Positions 44,749 through 61,514 of a stretch of 64,000 nucleotides of DNA are shown one piece after another (position 1 is the first letter of the stretch; the number at the start of each line of letters is the position of its first letter). A program made the translations under genes and the position numbers. A model generated the notes under the pieces. That model had not been told where the DNA came from. It made no database searches and saw only the letters and a list, made by a program, of their open reading frames with translations. Source of the DNA: Chiua virens (lineage: Eukaryota; Basidiomycota; Agaricomycetes; Boletales; Boletaceae); assembly GCA_019787685.1 (NCBI GenBank), contig JAHNUO010000005.1:1550001-1614000 (forward strand), read 5' to 3'.

Positions 44749-47700
44749 TCATTCTTGCGATTGTTTTGATGCTGAAAGAATATCTTCAAGCGAGATGGAA
44801 GATCTGTCGCACATCCCCCGGAATATTCCGCCTGAAATGTCGAACAAGTTTGCTGGGGTATCAAATTCCTGGTTTTCGTACCTTTTCAGTAATACCACGA
44901 TCCAAAAATAAAAGAATACATACAGCAATCATACCAGCGTCAAGAACACAAATACGGTCATAAGATATGATTGTACGCAAACGATCTATATGACGTCAGC
45001 GAAAGGAGATGGAGATTGCCCAAGTGAAACATACGGGCAATACAGAGAATCGTGCGCTCCTTGAATTCCGTTGCAATGGTATCTTGTATCTTACCGTCTG
45101 TCTCGTAATCGACGGATGCTGTTTAAAGTTTTAGACGTCGCATCATGCGAGGAGTGCACAGAATTTTACCAGTGGCTTCATCAAGAATGAGGATCTTCGT
45201 CTCGTGAACTAAAGCCCGTGCTAACGAGACCAAAGATCTCTGCGAAAAAAATCAGCAACGATAAAGAAAGAGAATAGGTGCGAGCCTTACTTGGCCGACA
45301 GACAGGTTACTACCTTCGTCGTCGATCAGAGTATCTAGGTCAAAACGATTACCAACGACCTGAGTGTCACCTTGGGTGGTCGTCTCAGGTGAAGAAGGCT
45401 GTTTTTCATGTGTGTCCATGAGGTGGGCCCGCCTGAGAGTATCCCAAAGACGAGCGTCATCGTGCAAGCCAAACGGGTCAAGATTGGACCTGAGAGTACC
45501 CGAGACTGAAAAAGCTGTTAGTACGCGAGGCATACAAAGATTCATGCGACTTTACAGAGGAACTATAGCAGTGTCTGTCAATACAAATCATGGCCGCGTT
45601 TAGTGAGGCTTACAGCATCTTGTGGAATGATTGCAAGCCCCTTCCTAAGCTGTTCTAGTCCAACTTTGGAGATATCGACCCCATCAATCTCAATGCTTCC
45701 AGATGAAAGTTCCACCAGGCGATATAGAGCCGTCATAATTGACGATTTTCCAGCTCCCGTTCTACAAGTTCGTCAACAAAAGAACCAACATTACTCGAGG
45801 ATCCACAGTACCTGCCAACAATGCCAATCTTTTCTCCCGGAGTAATGGTCATGCTCAGACCTTTAAGCACAGGAGGCAACTCTGGTCGATATTTCATGAA
45901 AACATCCTTCATCGCAATGCAGCCTTCAACAGGCCAGGAAGGAGAAACCACACTGTTCTTGAGTTGATGAGGGGCTTCTTGTTCTACTTCGTTGGCGTAG
46001 TGTGCAATACGTTCCACAGAGTTCATATTGTTCTCCACCTCTGCAATTTGGCGAACCATCCACCCGAAAGACTTAGATAGCAGATTAGTTATCTAGTCAG
46101 CTATTGATCCTCGAGTGGACTCTACCTGCTGCACCATCAGAATGTAAGACAAAACGACCCCAGTCTGTCCCGGCGAGATGCTGAAGCGGGTGCCGATTGT
46201 CAAAATGGCGACCGCAAAGGTAAGAATTGCTCCAAGAAAGTCCAAGCGAATACCGAGCCATCGCTGGTCAGATAAGTTGGCAATTACCCTAACAGTTACT
46301 ATCGGTCAGTTTTCTCACCTGATTTGTAATGGTCATCCAGTATGCTCTGGGAAACCAGTCGTATCAGTGATGCTTCATGTTTTACTCGTTTCAGCTGACC
46401 GGTTCTCGACATCAACAAGTTCGACATTCTCATTCTTGAATCGAACCGACTCGCCATATGCGGAGATCGTCGACAATCCTGAAAGCGATTCAGAAAAATG
46501 TGCATATAGAGAGCCGCGTAGAATAGCATCTATGAATGTGTTGTCAGTCATGTATATGAGGAGCAAGCACGCAACGTCTCGCGGTGCATGCTTACCAAGT
46601 CGCTACAATTTATATAATCAGACAACTGTGAAAGTACATAATTGACACAACATGCAACCTACCTTCAGTTCTCTTGCACTCGCTCTGTAAAAAAACGCGA
46701 TATAGAAGTAGCAAGCTAAAACAAAAAAGACGACCAGCAAAAACCAAGGCAGGATGATGGATATAAGAATAATTGCACCAAGGATGTTGGATGCAGTTGC
46801 GCTCATCATGCGCAACGAATCACCAATGGAGTTATCAATAGTATCGATATCTGTGGATAAGCTTAGCCAAAGGCATCGAACTTTGTTTTGAGCACACCTT
46901 TTGCGAAGCGGTTCATGATGCGGCCGAGAGGCTATCAGAAATGTAAGAACTGGTGACGCCAATAGGGACACTCGAGACTCACGGTCGTTTCAAAGAAACT
47001 CATGGGTGCATGGAGGACACGTGTGATAGCTCTCTGAGAAAAGTGATGCCGGTAAGTAATCTATTTCAAGATACAAAATAGTCCAATTTACCTCATGTAA
47101 CTCTTGTGACGCGTAATAGGTCAGCATGGCGAAGGATGCTCCCATACAGAACATGGTCAGCGATTGGGAGACACCCAGGGCAGCATAAATGCCCATCTGT
47201 AAATCTTGTCTGAGACCCAATAGGAAAGTAAAATAGACGCTGTCGTACATAGAAGCCTTCTGGATAATCCCACTTCAGTTCCTCCCAGTAAATAAGCCTA
47301 GTGATAATGATGATGAGCAATAAATCGAAACAAAGGTGAGATACATTCACCAATAGGACGACATGACGTTGGAGACTTGCATCAAAGCAAGAGACAGAAA
47401 TAGGATCGGGACAAGGACCACACCATTTCCAGAAACTAAGTATTCCCGATAGACCCTCCATGGAATGGCACCCGTATTTCGTTCGTCCTCTTGCATCATG
47501 GGTTTGCTCTTGACAGCGACCTCTCTCTCTTTCGTATCTTCGTGACTTGTTTCAATATACTCTCCATTATTCTTGCTGTTGTCTTCTTTCGAACCAAACT
47601 CTTGTATGAACTTGCAAAATGCGCCATCGTTGGCCATCAACACGTTGAAAGTGCCACGTTCGGCAATCTTGCCATCGGCTAACGTGTAAATATAATCAAC

Positions 47701-50181
47701 TTCTGGGAGGAAGTGCAAAGCGTGGGTCACAAGAATCCGTGTTTTGCCCACTGTGCTGTTCTTGAGCACGTTAGTGAATACGGCCTTTCCAACATGAGCA
47801 TCTAGTGCAGACAAGGGATCCTAGTGGTGAAAAATGTGAACGTCAGTACCACGCTATCAGAAATAGATGACGAGAACAAACGTCGAATATCATGATATCC
47901 GAGTTGCAGTATATAGCCCGACAAATGTTGATTCGTTGCTTTTGGCCGCCCGACAGAGAAATACCCTTTTCCCCAACCTCGGTCAAGTCATAGTTGGGTA
48001 ATATCTGCAGATCTGGTTCTAGACAGGAATCGTGAACGGCCTTCCAATATCTTTCTTCCTCGAAAAGTCGTCCAAAACAAATATTTTCTCGGATAGTAGC
48101 ATTCTACATCAGATGTGTCAGTTCCCTACGACGGTGGTGGCCTGAATAAATTATACCTGAATCCAGGCTGTCTGAGCACAGTAAGCCACCGTGCCACCAA
48201 ACTCCACGGTACCAGCAACCCGTCTCATCTCACCAATGATGCCTTGAAGCAGTGATGTTTTGCCCACCCCCACTGCCCCAACAATAGCGACGAGCTGACC
48301 ACGGGGAATCTCCATGTTGATACCTTTGAGTTTGAAGATCTTGGCCTCATCAACGGGTTGCGAACTTGTACTCGTCGATTTCGACTTTGCCTTCGTCTTG
48401 TTACGCATACCCTTTTTGTTACTGTTCGCCTTGGAATCCTCGGGCTTTGACGGAGAGCTGTCCCAGGTAAAGTCTGCGCCGTCTATTTGACCGCAGGGTC
48501 TAGGTCCTTATTAATGGCCAGGGTTCTGTCGGTTGTTTCGGCCTCAAAAACTTCATAAAGACGTTTGCATGCAGTGGCAGCGTCTGCAATGGAGCTGAGT
48601 GACATAGCTAAGCACAAAGCGTCAGTTAGTTAATGTGAAAGAGACAAAAAAGTACGTACGAAGGAACATAAGTGGCAGCCTGATGAGTTGGAACAAGGTT
48701 AGGGAGGAGAAGACGTTCGCAGCGCTCAGCGAGTGACCGGTCAACGTATAGGTAACGAACGCAAGCACTGTGGCTAGCGCTGGCAACGAAAAGGCAAACG
48801 CGTTCAGACCCGCCCGGAGGACGAGCAACGCCCTTATGTAGCTGAAAGACGGGATTAGTCATTATAGCAAGCAGAATGGAATGCAACATACGCCATCTCA
48901 AACTGGCGATACTCAGCGATGCGCTTCAAAAATGGTGTTTCCCATGAGAAAAACTTGATTACCCTCATTCCGCTCAACATTTCCTGGAGTAACTTGGAGC
49001 GCTTGTCGGTCCAAACCATGCTCTTGATCCTGAGAGAAAAGAAACGCTTCATCACCACAGTGTTTATCGGCGTTGCGAGCACGAGAAGTGCGAAACCCGC
49101 CAACGCGCTCGGACCAAGGTTGATAAGGAGTAACACGAGACAGATAGCGAGCTGGATGGGCGCTGCCCAGCACATATGGAAATAGCCCGCACAAAAGTCG
49201 ATGCGTGATACATCGGTGGAGATGTGGTTTACTAGTCTGCCGTTCGTCATCTGTACACGGGCCCGAGGAGATAATGAAAGTGCTCGGGAATAGATCGCGG
49301 TAATGAGACCACCACGGAGGAGGACACCGCAGGCCATACTACGGTAGAAGAAATGCTGGGTACACCAAGACGAAATGAGTTGTAAAATGAGTAGAGCAAA
49401 AGCAAGTCCGATGCCTGTTCCAATCGGAGGCGTGGGAGTCCCGGCGAGATGTGCAGTATACGATTCTGTGGCAAAGGTAATGATCGCCTTACTCGAAAAA
49501 TAAGTACCTTGTGCGGTGCAGAAGGGAAATCCATACCTTTACCACGAGAGGGCTGGTGACTTGTGCAGTGTCGCCGATGACCTTCAGGATGCCAGCAGAC
49601 CAAAGAAGCCATTTTACGCTGTCATTCATGGCCAGGATGAGACTCGCTTTACGCTTTCCGTCCCTTTCCCTCCACGCTTTCTCCCGTTCTGCGCGGACAC
49701 CACGAACGGACCACCATAGGCCTCTAACACCTAGTCCTGCCCGGCCGTTTGCGAGTTGTTCGTTGTATAATACTGCCTCTTGGCGGCGATGTTCGAAAGA
49801 TGTGAGGATCGCATTAGCGATGCGTGTCGCAGAGCGTTCGTCTGGAAGTTTGTACAGGTCAGATGCCTCAAGTGGCCGAGCATAACCGAGCGACAGTAAG
49901 GGGGTCAGCCACGTAAACCATAATCGATTGAAGAAACCGGCAGACGCCTCTGGAGTAAGAATTGCGTCGTAAATTGAGGACTTTGGGGGAGGAGGGTTGG
50001 GATTCTTGACGGAAAAGATACTAGAGTAGGGTGAGCTGGGCAGTGAACGGGGCGAGCGGCAAAGCGTCAGGCACCTTCTGAAGACAGAGAATCCCTTTGA
50101 GAGCCTATTCCCATTCGATTCGGGTTCGTGCTGGCCCTCCACACTAGTTTTCGTCTCGTGATTGTACTCGGAGAAAACCAT
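44749..50181 (-). CDS. ABC transporter, ABCC (Yor1/MRP-like) full transporter
   Basis: Plasma-membrane or vacuolar exporter with the order TMD1-NBD1-TMD2-NBD2 and about 20 short introns. The N-terminus has [34 protein letters not shown]1 contains [10 protein letters not shown] and [13 protein letters not shown]1: [13 protein letters not shown] (Walker A), [44 protein letters not shown]2: [57 protein letters not shown] (built with a 7-base exon), [15 protein letters not shown]2: [86 protein letters not shown], then [23 protein letters not shown], ending SQE. Frames do not join at about 48485-48500 (an in-frame TAG after DLDPAV) and across 45504-45619 (DA to SGTLR). Both are equivalent to one missing base. 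Substrates cannot be told. Confidence 0.88.
46596..46602 (-). other. 7-base microexon of the ABC transporter
   Basis: Between a GT-AG intron ending attgtag and another starting gtaagc lie only seven bases, CGACTTG. Including them gives [18 protein letters not shown], the conserved ABCC reading, and keeps frame; skipping them does not. Confidence 0.75.
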
Positions 50182-50680
50182 CAATGAGCGGGCGGCGGAA
50201 CTTGAGGTCCTAGACCGTGCAGCCTGAATAGCACCATGCGCTTAAAAGCATGCCCCGATGGGATATTGCACATGACAGAGGATGACGAAGTGTCATGCCT
50301 TTTACAAAGGCCCGCTTACTATAACTTGCCGGACGGGATTATAATTGGTAAATTCTCCCCCGTCAGTTGAGCCCAGCTCAGCTGACTCGCCTGTTCTTTG
50401 AAAGCTGGATTCCAATTGGATTCTTTGATAAAATTTCAAAGGTTCACCATGTTCACACACCTGCCATAATCCACGGTTGATGTGGATCGTTTTCACAAGA
50501 ATGTTCGCAAGGTCCTCGAGTTATAGAAACCAGCTTCCCACTGGGGGAGTACATTGCAACCAGTTACGTAACGTCATTTTGCTCATCCATGGGAATGATT
50601 TCATGTGGCCAGGGGGTTGTCCGGATGTCCGGATAAGGCGGCGCGCACGTGCACTTGGTCTACTTTACAGTCCCTGTACT
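50182..50680. other. Intergenic, nothing recognised
   Basis: About 500 bases between two minus-strand genes, covering the ABC-transporter promoter and the 3' region of the DBP6-like gene. No element was recognised. Confidence 0.4.
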
Positions 50681-53198
50681 CTAGCGGGCATACGCGTCCC
50701 TCAACCGGCAAAGTGCCGCCTGACAAAATAGTTTCAGTCAGAACTCCCACACCGAATCTCGCATCGGACGCATCCTACCTGATAATTTTCCATAAAGGGT
50801 TCGATTTCAGTCTGATGAACCCTCATCCTCTTTACTCTGTGCAGATGACCATGTTCTTTCAGCATTATCTTGAAGTGCCGGGCCTATGTAGGATCAGTCT
50901 CTCGTCGTTGTGAATTCATGTTTGGTCGCTTGCCTCCTTGTTTCTCCACCAGCGTCCAAGCGTCACCCTTCCTTCCAGCTCGGGCAGTCCGTCCAACACG
51001 ATGAACGTATTTTCTCATGTCAATTGGCGTGTCATAACTTACAACATGAGAGACATGACTGATGTCAATTCCTCTTGAGATTAAATCAGAACAAATCAAT
51101 CTGGTCATTGACGCAGTGAGTGACCCATCACACTGCGAGTTGCGAGAGCTTACACATGAACCTCCTGTGATTTAAATTTTTCCAAAATCGTTTTCCGCTC
51201 ACCCGCAGGGAGATCACTCGAGTAAGCGCGAACCGTGACGCGAGCAGATCTCGATGTCCTCAGCTCTTCAAAACACTCGAGCAAAAAGACAAGGCGGGCT
51301 GTAGACTCTGATGATTTGGTAAAAATTAAAGCGTTGCGGACGTTATAGCTGTGAAGAAGGTGAAACAAAAGGAGCGGCTTTTGCGATGGGTCGCAAATAA
51401 CCATGTGTTCCTATCCTGTGGTGATCAGCTGAAAATGAACATGAGGCATATACAAACCCACCGTTAAGGTATTGGGCATAGTAAATCGCTCAGAAACGAC
51501 ATGTGATGGAGCACCCTCGGACCCACCCTCAGTCTGATTCTGAACAATGAAATACTTCGGGTCCCGCAGACCGAGTGACGCAAGTTTTCCAGGATCACGG
51601 GTGAGTGTCGCAGAGAACAACAGCTTTTGGCATGATAATCCTCTCCGCTCGCTGACGTCAACCTGACGAAATCCGTGGCGCCAAAAATCTAAACAAGCAG
51701 GTGCGAGGGAATCGCAATTTGCTGGGAGATATGTATCTTCTGATGCTAGTGCGCCTCCCAAGGATATCCTCTCCGAAGGCCTCCAACTGATAGCGGCGAG
51801 TACCTGAGCTAGCCAGTCCTGGAACGATTGAGAAAGCAAGCGGTCAGCTTCGTCGATGATCTGGGTTCGCTGTATTGATAAACATGGAATGGCAACCATA
51901 AATACACCCATACCAAAAAGCGAAGATGTTGTAATGAAAAATTAGGCGTCCCATTGAGATGGTCCATCAAACGGCCGGGAGTGCATATCAAGATATCTAC
52001 TTTACTAGAACCCCCAAGTAAACTGCGAGAAAGGACGTCAGGTAATGTTGCCAAATCGTTCAGAAAATGCGAACTACCTGGAATCGGTTTCAGATATCAA
52101 TTGTGCTTGTTCGTGAGCAAATGAATGTTGACCGGTTACGGTCCCAATCTATCAGAGACAATCAGGAACGCGATGATTTCCAACGCTGGAACATAGCACA
52201 CTTTCAAACCACGTCCTTTTCCGACCGCTTCGAATGTCTCTCGGACCTGTATGACAAGGTCTCGAGTGGGCAAGACTATCAGAGCCCGTAACCTAGTAAC
52301 TATTCTGGTCGACAGAAGCTGCAAGCATGAAAGCATCAGGAATGTTAAGCAACAGTGGTAACAGTGGAGCTGACCTCCAATATAGGAAGGACATATGCAA
52401 GCGTTTTTCCGCTCCCAGTCGGTGCGGACACACATATATCATGAGGAGCAAGGTACGGCGCATATAGTGACCGATTTTGGAGGATTAGGAAAGGCAAAAG
52501 AGTAGTCTGTACTGCACGTCAGATCATCAGTACCTGATACTGGGGGTTGTGTCTACGCCTGACCAGCAAAAAGTCCGGTGATACCGAGTTCGAATAAGCG
52601 CCTTCGTGTCTTCAAACTAAGACCTGTTTCTTGGTCTAGTTCAGTTGTTGAAAGAGGCTTCACAACAGCAGGGCTAATAAGCTCTGCGTGTACAAGGGCC
52701 TTGTCAATCCCTTGCATAGCAAGTACGGACTTAGGTGGGGCACTAGGTACCGTCGGCGCAGGAAATGATGGCAGAGTACCAGTTGGGTTTGCGAGATTTC
52801 TCTGGATGCTCAAAGGTTCTTCATTCTCTGACTCGGGCATTGTTCCAGCATCCCCGATATCTGGTTCTGGCCGCTGTTGGGCCAATTTTTGCCTTTTCTT
52901 GGGTGGCTGGATGGGTTCTTCCATGGCAATTCCTTTCTCTTCATCCCCGACCCTTTCTTCTTCATCGTAACCCTCCTGGTCCTCTCCGGAACCTGGACTT
53001 GGTTGGAAAGCATCGCGGGATTTTTGAGGTGCTGATGCCTTCCGTGCCTTTCTCCGTAGGAGTTTGCGCTTTAGATATCTGGCCTTCGCCCTGGTCTTCG
53101 TTTTGGACCGGATGATTTAGCACCTGATCAAAACAAATTGTGATCACCAGTGTGCTTACCTTGGGCGCACCAGCTTTGGTTGGTTGACAGTCTGCCAT
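50681..53198 (-). CDS. DBP6: DEAD-box RNA helicase DBP6/DDX51-like (ribosome biogenesis)
   Basis: Nucleolar ATP-dependent helicase for 60S assembly by analogy with yeast Dbp6. Start [13 protein letters not shown]. The basic and acidic N-terminus includes [14 protein letters not shown] and [13 protein letters not shown]. Then [17 protein letters not shown], an intron, [28 protein letters not shown] (Walker A), [74 protein letters not shown] (DEAD box), [92 protein letters not shown], ending [11 protein letters not shown]. The N-terminus changes frame near 53105-53119, as if by one extra base. Near 50930-50945 the family reading VEKQE-ARHFK needs one base removed plus a GC-AG intron. Otherwise a GT-AG intron starting at CTG-gtggag drops VEKQE. 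Confidence 0.87.
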
Positions 53199-53732
53199 GG
53201 AAAAATTCTGTTTGTCTGCCAATAGAGTAGTAGTCAAGCTATGTGGAGTACGTTGAATCAAAAATGCAAGCCAAGAAAGGAAAAACCGTACTAGAGACTT
53301 CGCGGTGTCCACTGACTCGGACTACTCTCTGGTCACAAACCCTTTGGTGCCCATCTCTCTGGAAGCGTAATTATGACTACGTCCAATGCTAAGCAGGAAC
53401 GTAATTCGACTTGCGTGAAGAGACGTCAAGACACTGAACCTTGTTGGCTCTATTGTCGCACTTAGACTTGTTTACTACGACAATGTAACTCGACAACTGC
53501 CAGTGATTCGAAATGGTCTGAATAATTTAGACCGACTACGACTTGAATCTGGCTCCGACTCGAGCAGGGCCTCAAAATCTGAACCAGTGGCATGTCCTGC
53601 ATTCATGACTCGTGAAATGCAGAGGTGGCTTGTCGTTCTGGTCACTATCGGACTCGTGTTGACTTGGCCCGGGTTGCCGCTCGCAATCAATTCTAACGAT
53701 CATACCCCCGATTTATCTCATCGACTCGGATT
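53199..53732. other. Divergent promoter region of DBP6-like and snurportin genes
   Basis: About 530 bases between divergent starts. A 77-codon frame on the + strand (53503-53736) overlaps the snurportin start and lacks any recognisable domain, so it is not called. Confidence 0.4.
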
Positions 53733-55346
53733 ATGATCATGTTCGCGCACGTCGACAGGAGGTCAACATACAAGGCTCCACCAACCACTTTCACAGACAA
53801 ACTGGTGTCACAAGAGGCTCGACGTGAAAAGGTAAGTTATTGTGATCTCATCAGTCGAATTTTTCATCCGAGTCGACGTCGGCCACTGTGTAGGCTTTGG
53901 AAGAACAAAGGCGGGTGCGTGATCCCATCAACACACCGAGCTCATACACTTGACTGTTTGGCGTAGCGAAGGGCACAGAAATTTGACTCATCCCGACATC
54001 TTGATGCATTCGCGCAATTGAGTCTCGGGGTATCTGATGACGAGGGTGATGAAGACATTGATGAAGAGCCCCAAGTGATAAGGGAAGGCATAGCAAATTA
54101 CGCCTCCTTCGCAGGCACATCAGACAAATCTGACACTCTTGCCGTACCCAAGGCAGATGCGGACGATGGCAGTCATCTGAAAAAGAAACGTACCAAACCC
54201 AAACGGAAACGAACAAAGAAACCCAACAAATGGGCAAACAAGTGCATGTACGCAGAGCTATTGGAGATGAAAGAGGAACCCGAACTTTGGGACGACCACT
54301 CAAACGACGCAGATGGTAGCCTTCCTTCGGATCTTGAGAGAAGCTGGGTTGCGGTGGCACCCGTGCCGATGGGGAAACGATGCCTGGCAATCACTCACCA
54401 ATCAACGTCGGGAATCATAGGAATATGTACTAGCATCCATCTCTAATCCAGACCAATAACGCTGATCGGATCACTCCGCAGCACCAAATACCACTCTTCG
54501 GTCACGTCTCCTGGGGAAAATGTTACTTCCTCGCTTTCCGTCTTCGCTTCCTCCCTTGACAATATTGGACTGTATTCTCGACATCAATTGGAGATCGAAC
54601 GGAATTCTACATGTCCTTGATGTCATCAAATGGAAAGGTCAAGACATCGCAGACTGTGAAACTCCTTTCAGGTATTTCTAAGTCGCGGTTTGCTGACGAC
54701 CGTCTAATTCTCGTTTGACTCATAGGTTTTGGTGGCGGGACACTCGAATTGCTGAACTCCCCAAGTTCGCACCCCCTTCAGCGGTATTCTCGTTCACCAG
54801 CTCCGCTGAGGCCCAAGAACCAGTTTCGTCACAACCAACTTACAATTTTCAATACCCGACGACGTTCGTTCCTATTCCTTACTACACAGACACGACGCTC
54901 CCCATGCTCCTTTCATATATTGTACCCCTAGCCCGTTCGTCTCGGGAGATCCTCGTCGATATCCCAGCTTCAGTCCCTTTTCAAATGCAGCCGGCGTCGG
55001 ATGCCGCCATGTCGGTTGATTCTGGCGGTGACAGCGGACTGACGACGGTGCCAGTGCACGTAACATCAGATGGACTCCTGCTCTATGTTTCACACGCAAG
55101 CTACGAAGAGGGTATAAACCCGCTCAGTTGCTGGATACCTATCAAACCAGTCAGCCCCTCCGGCGAACAGAACGCTTGTCGAACAGAACGAGTCAGTGAC
55201 GGTCCATTAGACCTATTTCAGCGGTATGTCCATGCTAACCTGTCCTATGCTGTGTCTGATAGACAACACTTGGTAGACTTGTTCATCGTCGTTTGACTAG
55301 GGTACAACAGGGCTCCAGCCTGCATTCTGACGGCATGGTTATGTAG
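53733..55346 (+). CDS. SNUPN: Snurportin-1 (m3G-cap snRNP import adaptor)
   Basis: Adaptor that binds the trimethylguanosine cap of spliceosomal snRNPs and links them to importin beta. The N-terminal importin-beta-binding-like helix reads TDKLVSQEARREKALEEQRR, an intron, KFDSSRHLDAFAQLSLG. A Lys/Arg-rich segment (KRTKPKRKRTKKPNKWANKC) follows. The cap-binding domain is MYAELLEMKEEPELW, DLERSWVAVAPVPMGKRCLA, an intron, RSRLLGKMLLPRFPSSLPPL, ILDINWRSNGILHVLDVIKW, FRFWWRDTRIAELPK, FVPIPYYTDTTLPMLL and SDGLLLYVSHASYEEG. An end exon LVHRRLTRVQQGSS precedes TAG. ATG at 53733 or 53739 could be used; homologues usually begin with MF, favouring 53739. Introns join cleanly without frame breaks. Budding yeast lacks this protein, while basidiomycetes keep it. 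Confidence 0.9.
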
Positions 55347-55762
55347 AATTTTGGACGCATGGAATCAGTAGTAACACTTTCTTGCTGACTGTCATGAAGG
55401 AACCCGCTGGCGGTGTTCATGTCGCCTCAAGCAGGAACTGCACCGAAGGAAACAAGTCTCCTGTGATTCAGCACAGAACTCGGCTTGACAGATTCGTTCC
55501 TTGGGCTTCGGGAATGACACTCTGGTACTATGAATACATGTCATATTTGCAGTAGTTCGTAAAAATGAATAACACACGGTGATCCATACCTAGTAGTACT
55601 GTCTAGGTTAGTTCCCTGCACAAACCTACTTATACAAAATGTCGTTACTATCTATCGTACTAGGGGTGGGATTCCAGATGGATACAGAACATAGCTGAAT
55701 GTACAATGATAGCGCGCATAAAAGACATGACGACATACACTAGTCTCACAATTCAAATCAGT
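55347..55762. other. Convergent 3' intergenic region
   Basis: About 416 bases between convergent genes, AT-rich, presumably polyadenylation regions. Nothing else was recognised. Confidence 0.4.
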
Positions 55763-57393
55763 TCAATCAGTGGTGAGCAGTTTCTTCAAATAGTCCACAG
55801 CCGCCTGTCGTACCGATGCATCCACAATCGGGTTACCCATCAGGTCCATTGCAAGTTGAGCCCGCTGCTTTATTCCAGACTCTTTGCTATTCTCCCGAGC
55901 TGCTTGCTCCTTCTCGAATCGGCGGCGTTCCAGCTCCTGGCGCTCGGAGCTTTCTTTTTGTTCTCGTTCCTCGCGTCGACGTAGGTAGTCGATTTTAAGC
56001 TTGCTGTGTTGAAGCTGTACTTGAAGTAGTTGGAGACAGGCTGTCATCAGGTTCTGCGAAATTGAAAAATGAATATGTGATTGGTCTGGCTCGGGCGATG
56101 GGGGCCGCTGTGCGGGAACGACCGGCCGACTGGGTGAGGTCGAGGGTCCCACTTCCATAGCCAGGTGATCTAAACCAACCGTAGGCTGCAGATTCACGGG
56201 CTGAGAGTAGGGTGGAGTAGGCTGCGATAGTACTGGGGGCGGAGGTTCTGACATATCCAGCGAATTTTCATCGTCCTCAACGTCATCACCGTTGACTGGG
56301 CCCCCCGATACGCTATTTGTATGATGTCGAGTAGAGGGGCGGGTAATAACCGGATCACCATTCCATCTGCAAGGTACTTTGATTAGTGGGTGAGGCAGTT
56401 GATTGAGCCTAGCCAACCTGCGGTAAAAGAGACCGTACCACCCGCTTCGGTGCCAGTGGTCTATGGTTCTTGCGCTGAGGTTTCCGACATCACAGCCTCC
56501 CTTCCGAGCGAGTTGAAGGCGACGTTCATATTCTCGTAATCTCTCCCCCTCGATGATCATGGTTATGGGACCAGTTGGCGTATGATATGCCTCGAAGGCA
56601 TAGATCTGTTTGAACAGGTTGAAGTTGCGTTCGTAGCAACCCTTGAGAGCCTGATATGTTTTCTTCCCCCCGAAAACCTGCGTGGCACACTGCGGTGGGT
56701 TATGAATAAGGTTCCATCCCAACCAATCTAACACATACCTCGCGGAAACACGAATTTTTCGCGGACCGAAGCGAATTCCAATGTTCGTCCTCGTTCTGAT
56801 CCATCAGCCAAGTGAACAATTTGGTCTTCTCTTCCTCGGTCCAGTGTTTCGAACCATGAACAGAATCGCCGTCAAAGTCTCCTCCATCTTCAACTTCTCG
56901 CCGTCGTTTCCCTAGCTGATTGGCTGACGTCGTGTGCGCGGCGCCAATGCGCTTGCGTTTTAATGTGTTCGTAGATTGACCATCGTTTGTCAAAGGAAGG
57001 GTAAATTCGTGTGGGGAATGCGAGGGACCAGCGACAGGCTGGGTGGGCCGTGTACTACCCCCGGTGGAGTCAAGCATAGTTGGTGGTGAGTCCGTCATTC
57101 TGAAGCCATCGTGAAAGGTTGGACGTGCACTAAGATGAGATCCAAGCGCTCGGTCGAGACTCTACAACGGATAGATGGATAAGGCTACATGGTAAGCGAC
57201 GGGTCGGGTACAAGTGTGCTTACGGAGACGTTGCTGACATTGGGATCACGTTGAAGGTGACCAAAGGCCATGGCTGGGTCGTTGTGCGTACTTGAAAATA
57301 AGTACGATGGACATTGCGATTGAAGTAATTAATGGTATAATAGCAAGTGAATGTGTTGTGAGATACTTACCCATGGGTCTGGGAGCTGTCCAT
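55763..57393 (-). CDS. SANT/Myb-like DNA-binding protein with C-terminal coiled coil
   Basis: About 465 residues. The first exons give MDSSQTHGTHNDPAMAFGHL and SLDRALGSHLSARP. A disordered basic segment (LKRKRIGAAHT, GKRRREVEDGG) precedes the SANT-like module: SKHWTEEEKTKLFTWLMDQN, EDEHWNSLRSAKNSCFRE, an intron, CATQVFGGKKTYQALKGCYE, RNFNLFKQIYAFEAYHTPTG. The Trp residues of the first two helices are present and the third helix contains KTYQALKGCYERN. DHWHRSGWYGLFYRR follows. After an acidic, Pro-rich linker comes a strongly charged helix (LRRREEREQKESSERQELERR) and a terminal IVDASVRQAAVDYLKKLLTTD. It is probably a nuclear DNA-binding or chromatin protein; targets are unknown. Five or six exons join in frame with no breaks. 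Confidence 0.83.
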
Positions 57394-57598
57394 GGTCAGC
57401 TTGACTCTGCCGTTGAACCACGATGAACCGGGATGTGAACCGCTCGCGCTTGCTGTGGCTCGTTTGCGGTGCGCCTGCCTTTGGCCCGCGCAAACAACGC
57501 AGTTCGCATCGCAGTAACAATTACGTTCAACTTGCGTCTAGCTAAGCGCACAAACCATTAGAAGGATTCGTATGTATGGATACATGATAGTTCATATC

Positions 57599-61514
<3,916 letters not shown>

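Noticed and set aside
44640..44963. A 107-codon frame on the + strand.
   Set aside because: It overlaps the antisense of the last exons of the ABC transporter, whose C-terminal motifs are clear on the other strand.
47220..47290. A possible frame break in the ABC transporter after GFY.
   Set aside because: A 51-base GT-AG intron joins GFY to [13 protein letters not shown] in frame.
53880..54010. Snurportin appeared to stop after RRVRDPINTPSSYT.
   Set aside because: A GT-AG intron beginning gtgcgt after EEQRR joins to KFDSSRHLDAF, the expected family sequence.
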